Source of the DNA: Allobranchiibius sp. CTAmp26
GTDB taxonomy: Bacteria > Actinomycetota > Actinomycetes > Actinomycetales > Dermatophilaceae
NCBI RefSeq assembly: GCF_017565405.1
Contig: NZ_JAGEKR010000015.1
Location: 152,502-216,501 of the forward strand
Reading direction: 5' to 3'
Length of the DNA: 64,000 nucleotides
Below the pieces are notes generated by a model, which was given only the letters and a program-made list of their open reading frames with translations, made no database searches and was not told the DNA's origin. Shown one piece after another: positions 40,004 through 48,430 of the stretch; the stretch's first letter is position 1; each line of letters opens with the position of its first letter. The position numbers and the translations under genes were made by a program.

Positions 40004-40569
40004 GTCTCGACCCGGCGTACGAGAAGTACGTGCCGCTAGCGAGCGACGCCAGAAGCCTGCTGGCACACCATGTTCCGAATGACCCGGCCCAGCTGCAGCT
40101 CCGCGGCGAATTCGTGCGAGCGCTGGCCCTCGGCCCGGAGGCGATGTGGCGCGGCGGACCGCCGGACCACTTCACCGCGAGCATGTTCGTGCTCGACGCG
40201 AGGGGCGAGAACGTCTGCCTGGTGCTGCACAAGAAGGCGCGGCTGTGGCTGCAGCCCGGCGGTCACCTCGAGCCGGGCGACCGATCCGTGGCCGACGCGG
40301 CCCTGCGGGAGGCGACGGAGGAGACGGGGCTGGCGGGCCTACGGCCACGCCCCGGTCTGGCACACCTCAGTCATCACGAGTTGAGTTCGCGGTTCGGGCG
40401 GTGCCGGTCGCACCGCGATCTGCGGTTCCTCGCGACGGCCCCACCCGGCGCACTCCCCCACGTCTCGGACGAGTCCGACGACGTGCGGTGGTGGCCCGTG
40501 CGGGACCTGCCGCGCGACACCGACCCCGAGCTGCGGGTCGTCGTCCCGCAGCTGGCGGACCTCAGCTAG
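40000..40569 (+). CDS. Nudix hydrolase
   Basis: This is a 189-residue hydrolase with the Nudix box GGHLEPGDRSVADAALREATEETGL (about 87-111), matching GX5EX7REUXEEXGU, followed by GLRPRPGLAHLSHHELSSRFGRCRSHRDLRFLA. It would hydrolyse a nucleoside-diphosphate-linked compound. The GTG start overlaps the upstream stop, so it is translated together with the DUF2342 protein, a pairing common in actinobacteria. It runs eight bases into the convergent metallopeptidase gene. Confidence 0.93.
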   Translation: MSLDPAYEKYVPLASDARSLLAHHVPNDPAQLQLRGEFVRALALGPEAMWRGGPPDHFTASMFVLDARGENVCLVLHKKARLWLQPGGHLEPGDRSVADAALREATEETGLAGLRPRPGLAHLSHHELSSRFGRCRSHRDLRFLATAPPGALPHVSDESDDVRWWPVRDLPRDTDPELRVVVPQLADLS

Positions 40570-41155
40570 CAGGCCGGTCCGGGTCGTCGACGTCGGCCGC
40601 GTCCGCATCGTCCAGCGCGGGCAGACCGGCGCCGAAGGCCACCCCGTCGAGGTAGGCCTTGGCCTCGTCCAGCCGCGGATAGCCACCGAGCAGCTCCCAG
40701 AACGCCGGGCTGTGATCGGGGCGCAGCAGGTGGGCCAGCTCGTGCAGCAGGACGTAGTCGACGACGTACGCGGGCATGCCGACCAGCCGCGAGGAGAGCC
40801 GGATCGTGCCGCGGGTCGGTGTGCACGAACCCCAGCGGGTGCGCTGGTTGTCCACCCACCGCACGGAGGTGGGGGTGGCCAGCCCACCGAGGTACCGCTG
40901 CGAGAGCCGCTCGGCGTCGGCGCGCAAGCCGTCGTCGCCGGGTGCTGCGCGGCGGGCCGCCGAACGTTGCACCCGAGCGACCATGTCCGCCACCAGGCGG
41001 GCCTCCTCCTGCGCGGAGAGCCGGGCGGGCACCAGCACGATGATCTTCTCGCCCTCGCGGTACGCCGAGACGGTGCGCCGGCGCCGGGTGGACCGCCGGA
41101 TCTCCACCTCGGGCTCGGGCCGTTCGGGCGTGAGCGCGACGGAGGACGACGTCAT
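40562..41155 (-). CDS. YgjP-like M48-type metallopeptidase
   Basis: This protein of 197 residues has the zinc motif HELAHLL (about residue 152), preceded by the family block VDNQRTRWGSCTPTRGTIRLSSRLVGMPAYVVDYVLLHELAHLLRPDHSPAFW, in which the second His (DHS) is a likely further ligand. An N-terminal IRRSTRRRRTVSAYREG matches YgjP/DUF45. The cellular substrate is unknown. The ATG at 41155 begins the conserved part; upstream in-frame sequence looks non-coding. Confidence 0.9.
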   Translation of the reverse strand: MTSSSVALTPERPEPEVEIRRSTRRRRTVSAYREGEKIIVLVPARLSAQEEARLVADMVARVQRSAARRAAPGDDGLRADAERLSQRYLGGLATPTSVRWVDNQRTRWGSCTPTRGTIRLSSRLVGMPAYVVDYVLLHELAHLLRPDHSPAFWELLGGYPRLDEAKAYLDGVAFGAGLPALDDADAADVDDPDRPAS

Positions 41156-41279
41156 ACGCCAAATGTAGGTGCCCCCACCGTCGGCGCCGTGCGGGCAGGG
41201 GCGCCCTGTGGACAACTCCTGCGGCCCTTCGTGGCCCGCTGCCAGGGTGTGGACTCCCGCACCGACGAGGAGTCCCACC

Positions 41280-42053
41280 ATGAGCCCAGCAGCCGTTCCG
41301 CTCCGCGCCCACCTGCGGGATCCGGGCGAGGTGCAGCTCGGCCTGGGAGCGGAGCGGGCCCTGGTCGTGAGCGGTCTCAGTGACGCCGAGACGCGGGCGG
41401 TCGTCGGGTTGGGACCGATGACCGCCCGTCAGTGGGGCAGCGCGCACCTCGTCCGGCCGCCGTCCTCCCGCTGGCCGGACGTGGTGCGGTTGCTCGGGGA
41501 CGCGGCGTCACGACTGAGCGCCTCCGACATGGTGTCGGGTTCGGTGGCCGTCGCCGGCGCGGGCAGTGTGCCGGACGCGGTCCGCGAGGTGCTGACCGGT
41601 ATGGGCGCGCACGCCGACCCCGCCAGCACCACGCTGGCTGTGCTGATCGCCGCGGAACACGTGCCGGCCACGGCCGCCGCGCGCTGGCACCGCAAGGGCG
41701 TCCCCCACCTGCCGGTGGTGTTGGGCGCCGGCCGCGCGGTGATCGGCCCGCTCATCCGACCGGGCGTCGGCCCGTGCCTGGGATGCCTGGACCACCATCG
41801 CGCGGTCCGGGATCGCGGATGGGCCGCCATCGCGACCGTCGGCACGGACGCGCCGGACCTGCTCGTCCCCGTCTTCGCCCCCGCCGACCTGCGCGCCGTG
41901 GTGTCCGGATTGGTCGGGCTGGTGGTCCGCGGACACCTAACCGGCCGCCCCCTGCCGGTCGGGGTCTCGCTGACCGTGACCACTCCGAGCCCCCGGGTGC
42001 AGCACCGGCTGTGGCGTGCGCACCCCCGGTGCTGCCCGGACGCCGACGGTTGA
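41280..42053 (+). CDS. ThiF/YcaO-cyclodehydratase-like protein (E1-like, orphan)
   Basis: The 257-residue product has SGSVAVAGAGSVPDAVREVLTGMG (a Rossmann-like start), LPVVLGAGRAVIGPLIRPGVGPCLGCLDHHRAVRDRGWAAI, and a C-terminal HPRCCP. Together CLGC and HPRCC resemble the zinc tetrad of ThiF-like and TOMM-type leader-binding C-proteins that present peptide precursors to YcaO enzymes. No YcaO, precursor peptide or other RiPP gene is nearby, so the biosynthetic role is doubtful. GAGGAG precedes the ATG. It is followed by an AarF kinase. Confidence 0.68.
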   Translation: MSPAAVPLRAHLRDPGEVQLGLGAERALVVSGLSDAETRAVVGLGPMTARQWGSAHLVRPPSSRWPDVVRLLGDAASRLSASDMVSGSVAVAGAGSVPDAVREVLTGMGAHADPASTTLAVLIAAEHVPATAAARWHRKGVPHLPVVLGAGRAVIGPLIRPGVGPCLGCLDHHRAVRDRGWAAIATVGTDAPDLLVPVFAPADLRAVVSGLVGLVVRGHLTGRPLPVGVSLTVTTPSPRVQHRLWRAHPRCCPDADG

Positions 42054-42071
42054 TGCGTGATACTCGATGTC

Positions 42072-43394
42072 ATGACAGACCTGCCCCGCAAGGGCGTCGT
42101 ACGCGCGGCCAAGCTCGCCAGCCTCCCGCTGGGATTCGGAGCGCGTACGGCGATCGGGTTGGGCAAGCGGGTCGGCGGCAAACCGGCCGAGGCGGTGGCC
42201 GCGGAGCTGCAGGCGCAGACGGCGGCTCAGCTCTTCCGGGTGCTCGGGTCGCTCAAGGGCGGCGCCATGAAGTTCGGTCAGTCGATGTCGATGTTCGAGG
42301 CGGCCCTACCCGATGAGATCGCGGGGCCGTATCGCGCGACGCTGACCAAGCTGCAGGACTCGGCGCCGGCCATGCCCGTCGCGTCGGTGCGCCGGATCAT
42401 GCGCGAGGAATTCGGCACCCGGTGGCGCGGCAAGTTCGAGTCGTTCGAGGAGAAGCCGGTGGCAGCCGCCTCCATCGGGCAGGTGCACCGAGCCGTCTGG
42501 AAGGACGGGCGCCAGGTCGCGGTCAAGCTGCAGTACCCGGGTGCCGGCGAGGCCCTCATGTCGGACCTGAACCAGGTCTCCCGGGTGATGCGCCTCACGA
42601 CCAGCTGGGTGCCGGGTCTCGACGTCGGCCCGATCCTGGACGAACTCAAGGGCCGGATGGCCGAGGAGACCGACTACCAGCTCGAAGCCACCATGCAGGA
42701 ACAGTTCGCGGACGCGTACGACGACGACCCCGACTACCTGATCCCGCACGTCGTGACCAGCACCGCGGGGGCGATCGTCAGCGAATGGATCGACGGCACA
42801 CCGCTGTCGGCGATCATCTCCTCCGGCACCCAGGAGCAGCGCGACACCGCGGCCGCCCACTACCTCGAGTTCTTGGTCGCCGGGCCGGGGCGCGCGGGGC
42901 TGCTGCACGCCGATCCGCACCCCGGCAACTTCCGCCTGATGCCCGACGGCCGCCTCGGGGTCCTCGACTTCGGTGCCATCAACCGGTTGCCCGACGGCCT
43001 GCCACCGGCGCTGGGCCGATTGCTCAACGCGGCCGTCGACGGTGACGCGCCAGCCCTGCTGGAGGGGCTGCGCGCCGAGGGCTTCATCCGACGCGGCGTA
43101 CGCGTGGACGACGAGGCGGTGCTGGCGTACCTGAGCGTCTTCCTCGAACCGTTGCACACCGCCGAGTTCGAGTTCAGCCGAGCCTGGATGCGCAGTATCT
43201 TCGCCTACGTCAACGACCCGCGCAGCGCCCAGTTCGCGACCGGGCTGAAGCTCAACCTGCCCCCCAGCTATCTGCTCATCCACCGAGCCTGGCTCGGTGG
43301 GATCGCGGTCCTGAGCCAGATCGAGGGCACCGTGCCCGCCCGCTCGATCGTGGACCGGGCCGTACCCGGCGCGAACTTCCCGCCGCTGGACTGA
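42072..43394 (+). CDS. AarF/ABC1/UbiB-family kinase-like protein
   Basis: This protein of 440 residues carries the ABC1 signatures: KGGAMKFGQSMSMFEAALPDEI (the KxGQ region), the Ala-rich loop VAAASIGQVHRAVWKDGRQVAVKLQYPG, ETDYQLEA, SEWIDGTPL, and catalytic HADPHPGNF with DFGAINRLP. Family members are atypical kinases or ATPases linked to isoprenoid-quinone metabolism. The ATG at 42072 is preferred over a GTG five codons upstream. Its partner upstream is the ThiF-like gene, 18 bases away. Confidence 0.93.
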   Translation: MTDLPRKGVVRAAKLASLPLGFGARTAIGLGKRVGGKPAEAVAAELQAQTAAQLFRVLGSLKGGAMKFGQSMSMFEAALPDEIAGPYRATLTKLQDSAPAMPVASVRRIMREEFGTRWRGKFESFEEKPVAAASIGQVHRAVWKDGRQVAVKLQYPGAGEALMSDLNQVSRVMRLTTSWVPGLDVGPILDELKGRMAEETDYQLEATMQEQFADAYDDDPDYLIPHVVTSTAGAIVSEWIDGTPLSAIISSGTQEQRDTAAAHYLEFLVAGPGRAGLLHADPHPGNFRLMPDGRLGVLDFGAINRLPDGLPPALGRLLNAAVDGDAPALLEGLRAEGFIRRGVRVDDEAVLAYLSVFLEPLHTAEFEFSRAWMRSIFAYVNDPRSAQFATGLKLNLPPSYLLIHRAWLGGIAVLSQIEGTVPARSIVDRAVPGANFPPLD

Positions 43395-43409
43395 CCACCA
43401 GCAGGTCGG

Positions 43410-44240
43410 TCACCAGTTCTCGGGCGCGAACTGGCTGAGCGTGAGCACCGCCCCCTGCGGGTCCTGGATCGTCGCCGCATGCACCCAGTCGGTCTCGAAG
43501 CTGCGCAGCACGGTGCCTCCGAGGCGCTCCACCTTCGCGACGGACTCGTCGCGATCGGCCACGCTGAATGTCACGTGCCAATGAGGCTCTTCGCCCTTCC
43601 CGGTGTGCTGGATACCGCCGATCACGTCGACGAAGCCCTCGGGGGCCTTCGCGTTCCGGGTGCGGATCTCCGGGTCGACCGTGTGCTCGAGGTGGTCGCC
43701 GTAGCCGGAGACCCGGATCGAGGTCAGCCAGCCCTGATCGGCGATCTGCCACTGGAATGCCTCGGAGTAGAAGCTCGCGGCGGCCGCGGGATCGGCCGTG
43801 TGCAGGTCACTGAAGTTCCACGCACCGGGCGAGTTCGCGATCTGTGCGCCCCGGCGCTCGCGGGCCTGCCACAACCGCAGCGGCACGCCCTCAGGATCGG
43901 CGATGGCGGCGGTGCGGCCGCCTGGCCCGACGTCGACCGGCGGGCTCACCACCCGTGCACCCAGACCCGCCAACCGTGCGGTGGCGGCGTCCACGTCGTC
44001 GACCGCGACATAGGTGTTCCAGCGAGCGGCGCCCTCCGCCGGGCCGGCGATCGCGGCCGCATCGCGCCCGTCGCGCTGGGCGATGACGTATCTGCTCGGT
44101 GCCGCCGAGGGCATCGCGTCGGCGAAGGTCCACCCGAGGAGGTCGCCGTAGAACTGCCGCGCCGCCTCGACGTCCGGCTGGTCGGTGTCGACCCAGCACG
44201 TCACGCCCGCGGGATAGGTCCGCTGCTCCGTCTCACCCAT
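43410..44240 (-). CDS. VOC-family protein with two glyoxalase domains
   Basis: This is a 276-residue tandem vicinal-oxygen-chelate protein. The first domain is PAGVTCWVDTDQPDVEAARQFYGDLLGWTF ... AIADPEGVPLRLWQ; the second is GAWNFSDLHTADPAAAASFYSEAFQWQIA ... PHWHVTFSVADRDESVAKVERLGGTV ... ATIQDPQGAVLTLSQF. Such proteins act in glyoxal detoxification, dioxygenation or antibiotic binding. The substrate is not predictable. The ATG at 44240 is one codon after a possible GTG. Confidence 0.9.
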   Translation of the reverse strand: MGETEQRTYPAGVTCWVDTDQPDVEAARQFYGDLLGWTFADAMPSAAPSRYVIAQRDGRDAAAIAGPAEGAARWNTYVAVDDVDAATARLAGLGARVVSPPVDVGPGGRTAAIADPEGVPLRLWQARERRGAQIANSPGAWNFSDLHTADPAAAASFYSEAFQWQIADQGWLTSIRVSGYGDHLEHTVDPEIRTRNAKAPEGFVDVIGGIQHTGKGEEPHWHVTFSVADRDESVAKVERLGGTVLRSFETDWVHAATIQDPQGAVLTLSQFAPENW

Positions 44241-44288
44241 CACGTCAGCGTCCCACCGACTGCCGACATCGTCCCCTGATACGACAAA

Positions 44289-44322
44289 CGGGCCGGGCGG
44301 CCGTGGTGGGCCACCCGGCCCG
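44289..44322 (-). terminator. Intrinsic terminator after the 44-codon gene
   Basis: CGGGCCGGGcGGCC and GGCCaCCCGGCCCG form a 14-bp stem with a single mismatch and a GTGGTG loop. On the minus strand it is followed by GTTTG. Confidence 0.7.
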
Positions 44323-44333
44323 TGGTGCCGGTG

Positions 44334-44468
44334 TTACTGCTTCCTGTAGCGACGCCGTTCGATCCGGCGCACCTCGCTCGTGATCTGGTGAGCGGGTCGA
44401 GGGATCCCTCGCTTCTCCGTCCGACCGGGAGGTCGAGTGACCGCCTGTACGTACCGCATGCTGTGCAT
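44334..44468 (-). CDS. Small basic protein of 44 residues, unknown function
   Basis: A strong AAGGAG stands seven bases before the ATG and a good terminator follows the stop, so this is probably a real gene. The product is very basic: it starts MHSMRYVQAVTRPPGRTEKR and ends VRRIERRRYRKQ. No motif is recognised. It lies downstream of whiB7 on the same strand, separated by 46 bases, and may be its operon partner. Confidence 0.6.
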   Translation of the reverse strand: MHSMRYVQAVTRPPGRTEKRGIPRPAHQITSEVRRIERRRYRKQ

Positions 44469-44514
44469 GATGAAACTCCTTGTGAAATATGACGATTCAT
44501 GAGTCGATCGCTGG

Positions 44515-44802
44515 TCACGCAGCAACCGGGTGCTTCCTCGGGCGACCGCGGGGTCGCTTCTTCGCGACGGTCACGCCGCCGACGAACAGCTCCCCACCCC
44601 AGACACCCCAGGGCTCGGAGCGCTCCAGGGCGCCGGCCAGGCAGGCTGTCCGCAGCGGGCAGTCACCGCACAGAGCCTTGGCGAACTCCACGTCCTGCGG
44701 GCTCTCGGCGAACCACAGTTCCGCTTCGTTCGCCCGGCACGGCAGTCGTGCCCCGGCGTCCTGCTGCTGCTGGGTGTGATCGATCAGATCGGTCAGCATC
44801 AT
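44515..44802 (-). CDS. whiB7: WhiB7-type transcriptional regulator with AT-hook
   Basis: This is a 95-residue iron-sulfur regulator. The four cluster cysteines are in LPCRANEAE and CGDCPLRTACLAG, followed by the WhiB turn EPWGVWGGE. The C-terminal AT-hook KKRPRGRPRKHP is specific to the WhiB7 group, which turns on intrinsic resistance genes in response to ribosome-targeting drugs in mycobacteria and streptomycetes. AAGGAGG precedes the ATG pair at 44802. It sits downstream of uvrD2 as in mycobacteria and has a leader with an upstream ORF and an intrinsic terminator. Confidence 0.93.
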   Translation of the reverse strand: MMLTDLIDHTQQQQDAGARLPCRANEAELWFAESPQDVEFAKALCGDCPLRTACLAGALERSEPWGVWGGELFVGGVTVAKKRPRGRPRKHPVAA

Positions 44803-44905
44803 CTCCGGCACCTCCTTGGTTGTCGCGCCCCTTGTGGGGGCTTGCTGTTGACGGGTCGTGCTGGTCTGCATGGGTTTCGCTTCCGGTGCGAAGGCCGCGA
44901 CATAC

Positions 44906-44941
44906 AAAAAGGCCGCGGACCCTGTGGTGGGTTCCGCGGCC
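44906..44941 (-). terminator. Intrinsic terminator inside the whiB7 leader (attenuator)
   Basis: On the minus strand GGCCGCGGA (read from 44941) pairs with TCCGCGGCC, extended by CCC/GGG with one bulge, and is followed directly by TTTTTG (44910-44905). It lies after the upstream ORF and about 100 bases before the whiB7 start, so default transcription would end before whiB7. Confidence 0.8.
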
Positions 44942-44966
44942 TGGAGGTGAGACTCCTGAGCTGATG

Positions 44967-45179
44967 TCAGCCAGGTGGTCCACAAGCTGCGGAACGGGAC
45001 GGGGCGTTGTCGTCGACGACTTCGTTGCCGTACGGCGCGAACTTCGGGCGCTCGATGGCGGTAGCGACAATGCGCCCCTGGGACCAACGTGCGAACTCCG
45101 CGAGGGTCGGCATCGTGATCTGGGCAGACGTCATCGCCGTGCGCTGCAAGCGCTCGATCGTGGCGGTGATGTTCTCCAT
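44967..45179 (-). CDS. Upstream ORF in the whiB7 leader (70 codons)
   Basis: The ORF has AAAGGAGG about ten bases before its ATG and ends 25 bases before the attenuator stem. The product, MENITATIERLQRTAMTSAQ..., resembles nothing I recognise. In mycobacteria translation of an upstream ORF in the whiB7 leader governs termination; stalled ribosomes let polymerase through. The same logic is inferred here. It could also be a small protein with its own function. Confidence 0.6.
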   Translation of the reverse strand: MENITATIERLQRTAMTSAQITMPTLAEFARWSQGRIVATAIERPKFAPYGNEVVDDNAPSRSAACGPPG

Positions 45180-45248
45180 CAGGCCGACCCTCCTTTCGCT
45201 GTCATGGTCCCCACGCCGCTACCGAAGCGGCTGGGCTGAACGTGTTCG

Positions 45249-45278
45249 AGGTTACGGGTGCCCTACAAGACGGGGCAA
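45249..45278 (-). promoter_or_regulatory. whiB7: Candidate whiB7 promoter with AT-rich element at the -35
   Basis: On the minus strand TTGCCC (45278-45273) and TAACCT (45254-45249) are 18 bases apart. AT-rich sequence (around GAATTC and TAAATC, 45279-45296) lies immediately upstream of the -35. WhiB7 in other actinobacteria binds an AT-rich element at this position with its AT-hook to activate itself, so autoregulation is plausible. Confidence 0.5.
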
Positions 45279-45307
45279 CTGATTTACCGTGAATTCTTGG
45301 ACCAATG

Positions 45308-47431
45308 TCATGTTGCTTCGGATTTCATTGCAGCACAACACTTTTCGGCCGCAGATTGCGGGTCGTCGCCCGCGAGTACGCCGAGCACGGACTCGCCGTA
45401 CGTCGCGACTTTGCGAGCCCCCACGCCCGAGATACCTGACAGGCCACCCAGATCGGCCGGTCTCTGCTCCGCGATCGCGACCAGGGTGGCGTCGGTGAAG
45501 ACCACGAAGGCCGGCACCTTCGTGGCGGTGGCGACGGCCAGTCGCCAGGCCCGTAACGCCTCGAACTGCGCCTCGTCGTAACCCGGCGGGCAGTCCCCGC
45601 ATCGGCCGATCTTGCGCTCGGCACCCGCATGCAGCACCTTGCCGCAGACCCGGCAGTTGCTCACCTTCGCCGTACGCACCCGGGAGGTGCGTGCGGATCC
45701 GTCGGGGCGGGACGGGCCACGGGCGCCCTCACCGAGGACCGCCGTCGCGGACTGCAGGAAACGGGACGGCTTACGGGAGGCGCGACCGCCGGGGTTGCGC
45801 GACGCCGCCCAGGTCAGGGTCAGGTGGCGGCGGGCGCGAGTGAGGCCGACGTAGAGCAACCGGCGTTCCTCGGCGACCTGCGCCGGACCCTCGGCCATCG
45901 AGAACGGAAGCAGACCCTCGGAGCAGCCGACGAGGAAGACCGCATCCCACTCCAGACCCTTGGCCGCGTGCAGCGACGCCAGTGTGATGCCCTCGACCGT
46001 CGGAGCGTGCTGCTCGCTGGCGCGACGGTCCAGCTCGGCCACGAACTCCCGCATCCGCAGTCCGGTCGTGTCGGCGAAGTCGTCGGCGAGGGTCGCGAGC
46101 GCGTCGAGCGACTGCCAGCGTTCGAGGACGGCTCCGCCGCCCGGGCGGCGCGGTGACCAGCCTGCCGCGGTGATCACGTCGCGCACCACCTTGCCGAGGG
46201 AATCGGCGCCGTCGTCCGAGCGCACCGCACCCCGCAGGAGGACGAGCGCCGAGCGCACCTCGGCGCGTTCGAAGAACCGCTCGCCGCCGCGGACGAGGTA
46301 GGGGACGTCGACCGCGGAGAGCGCCTGCTCCAGGACCTCGGACTGTGCGTTGATCCGGTAGAGGACCGCGATCTGCGACGGCGCCACCCCGTCGGCGATC
46401 AGCACCTTGATCCGGCGGGCGACATCGTCGGCCTCCGCCTGGTCGTCGGGCAGCTGCACCAGCTGCGGCACCGGCCCCGGCTCGGACTGGGCCTGCAACT
46501 GCACCCCTTCGCTCTCGCGGGCTCCGGCCTGCAACACGAGGTTGGCCAGCTGCACGACCTGCGGGGTGGAGCGGTAGTTGCGCACCAACCGCGTCACCCG
46601 CACGCCGTCGCGTTGGGAGAAGTCGGTCAGGTGACGCGGACTGGCGCCGGTGAAGGAGTAGATGGTCTGCGCCGGGTCACCGACCACGCACAGGTCGCTG
46701 CGGTCTCCGACCCACTGGTCGAGCAGCGCCTGCTGGACGGTGTTGACGTCCTGGTACTCGTCGACGACGAAGTGGCGGTACTGCGCCCGCACGGCGCGGG
46801 AGACGTCCGCGTGCTCGGCCAGGATGCCGGTCATCAGCAGCAGCACATCCTCGAAGTCGATGACGCCACGCGCGGTCTTGACCTCCTCGTAGGTCTCGAA
46901 GAGCCGCGCCATCGCGGTCAGGTCGAGCTCGGGCGGAGTCCGCCCGGCGGCGCGCGCCGCGACGGCGTACCCCTGCGGCGTGACCATGGCGACCTTGGCC
47001 CACTCGATCTCGGCCGCGAGGTCACGGATGACCACCCGGTCCAGCCGCATTCGCAACCGCGAACCGGCCTCGGCGACGGCGGGAGCCTTGTACTTCAGCA
47101 CCTCCGGTGCGGGACCGCCGATGGTCTGCGGCCAGAAAAAGTGCAGTTGGCGCAGCGCCGCGGAGTGGAAGGTGCGTGCCTGCACACCTGGGAGACCCAG
47201 CTCCCGCAACCGGGTGCGCATCTCGCCGGCCGCGCGCGCCGTGAACGTCACCGCGAGCACCCGGCCGGGCTGATAGGCACCGGACAGCACGCCGTACGCG
47301 ATCCGGTGGGTGATCGCCCGGGTCTTGCCGGTGCCGGCACCGGCGAGCACGCACATCGGGCCCAGCGGTTGCGAGGCGACCTCCCGTTGCTCGGGGTCCA
47401 GTCCCGCCAGCACCTCGTCGGCGCTCGCCAT
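45308..47431 (-). CDS. uvrD2: ATP-dependent DNA helicase UvrD2
   Basis: This is a 707-residue SF1A helicase: Walker A AGAGTGKTRAI near residue 30, motif II VVDEYQDV, motif III GDPAQTIYSFTGAS, motif IV RLVRNYRST, and motifs V/VI ITLASLHAAKGLEWDAVFLVG and RRLLYVGLTRARRHL. C-terminal to this lie a four-cysteine zinc motif (CRVCG ... CGDCP) and an HRDC domain, the arrangement specific to actinobacterial UvrD2. It unwinds DNA in repair and replication. The ATG at 47431 starts the conserved helicase region; the upstream in-frame extension is low-complexity. Confidence 0.94.
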   Translation of the reverse strand: MASADEVLAGLDPEQREVASQPLGPMCVLAGAGTGKTRAITHRIAYGVLSGAYQPGRVLAVTFTARAAGEMRTRLRELGLPGVQARTFHSAALRQLHFFWPQTIGGPAPEVLKYKAPAVAEAGSRLRMRLDRVVIRDLAAEIEWAKVAMVTPQGYAVAARAAGRTPPELDLTAMARLFETYEEVKTARGVIDFEDVLLLMTGILAEHADVSRAVRAQYRHFVVDEYQDVNTVQQALLDQWVGDRSDLCVVGDPAQTIYSFTGASPRHLTDFSQRDGVRVTRLVRNYRSTPQVVQLANLVLQAGARESEGVQLQAQSEPGPVPQLVQLPDDQAEADDVARRIKVLIADGVAPSQIAVLYRINAQSEVLEQALSAVDVPYLVRGGERFFERAEVRSALVLLRGAVRSDDGADSLGKVVRDVITAAGWSPRRPGGGAVLERWQSLDALATLADDFADTTGLRMREFVAELDRRASEQHAPTVEGITLASLHAAKGLEWDAVFLVGCSEGLLPFSMAEGPAQVAEERRLLYVGLTRARRHLTLTWAASRNPGGRASRKPSRFLQSATAVLGEGARGPSRPDGSARTSRVRTAKVSNCRVCGKVLHAGAERKIGRCGDCPPGYDEAQFEALRAWRLAVATATKVPAFVVFTDATLVAIAEQRPADLGGLSGISGVGARKVATYGESVLGVLAGDDPQSAAEKCCAAMKSEAT

Positions 47432-47465
47432 CAGCGGCCCACCGTGCCTCTCGGGCCCACGGGGA

Positions 47466-48389
47466 TCACCATTTCTCGCCGGCCTGTTCCGGCAGCGGCC
47501 CGCCGTACCAGTCCTCGATGAGGTGCCGGGCGATCGACAACGACGGGGGTACGCCGAGCGACCCGTCACCCAGCGCGTCCGCGAGCTCCCTGCGGCTGAA
47601 CCAGCGTGCCGCGGCGATCTCCTCGTCCTGCAGCACTAGCCGGGTCGAGGTCGCGCGCGCGGCGAACCCCACCATCAGGGACGCCGGGAACGGCCACGGC
47701 TGGTCGCCGCGGAAGTCGACCTGCGACACGCTCACGCCCACCTCCTCCTCGACCTCACGGGCGACCGCATGCTCCAGCGACTCACCGGGCTCCACGAAAC
47801 CAGCCAGCACCGACATCCGGTTCGTGGTGCCCCCGAACCTGGTGCCCCGGGCCAACAGCAACCGGTCGTCGTCGTCGATCACGGACATGATCACGGCGGC
47901 ATCGGTGCGCGGGTACTGCTCGGTGCCCTCACGGGTGCAGCGCCTCCCCCAGCCGGCCTCGGACACCTCGGCGCGGGCGCCGCAACGAGGACAGAAGCCC
48001 TGTGTGCGCTGCCAGTTCACGATGCCGAGGCCCGTGGTGAGGATGCCGACGTCATGGGTGTCGAGGTCGAGCCCGACGCTGCGCATGGTCGCCGCGTCCT
48101 CGGGCGCCTCCTCGTCGCTGTGGTCGACCGCGACCAGGTCCGCGCCACCGACGCCGTCGGCCACTCCGAGGAAGACGGCCAACCGATCGACGTCGGCGCT
48201 CTCCGGAGCCCGCAGGACCAGTCGGCCCTCTCGCACGGGTGCCCGATCGCCGAACAGATCGAGGACCCGGGTCTGCGGCCGGGTCAGCAGCTGCCGCAGC
48301 AGACCGGGTCCGCGTCGTCGGTGGGCGGCGCGGTCCAGCGTTGTGCGGGACAGCACCAGATCGGACAGGCTCGTGGGTGTCGCAGGCAC
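47466..48389 (-). CDS. nudC: NAD(+)/NADH pyrophosphatase NudC
   Basis: This Nudix enzyme is 307 residues long, with a zinc-ribbon-like segment FCPRCGARAEVSEAGWGRRCTREGTEQYPRTDAAVIM and a Nudix box GFVEPGESLEHAVAREVEEEVGV. The NudC-specific QPWPFPASLM follows. It cleaves NADH to NMNH and AMP and can decap NAD-RNA in other bacteria. The start codon is GTG. It follows uvrD2 upstream by 34 bases on the same strand. Confidence 0.92.
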   Translation of the reverse strand: MPATPTSLSDLVLSRTTLDRAAHRRRGPGLLRQLLTRPQTRVLDLFGDRAPVREGRLVLRAPESADVDRLAVFLGVADGVGGADLVAVDHSDEEAPEDAATMRSVGLDLDTHDVGILTTGLGIVNWQRTQGFCPRCGARAEVSEAGWGRRCTREGTEQYPRTDAAVIMSVIDDDDRLLLARGTRFGGTTNRMSVLAGFVEPGESLEHAVAREVEEEVGVSVSQVDFRGDQPWPFPASLMVGFAARATSTRLVLQDEEIAAARWFSRRELADALGDGSLGVPPSLSIARHLIEDWYGGPLPEQAGEKW

Positions 48390-48430
48390 GGTCCCAGGCT
48401 ACGGCCCGCCCTGCGTTTACCGTTGAGCAC

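Noticed and set aside
44803..45087. N-terminal extension of WhiB7 back to 45087
   Set aside because: It would read through the leader terminator and upstream ORF region; AAGGAGG directly precedes the ATG at 44802.
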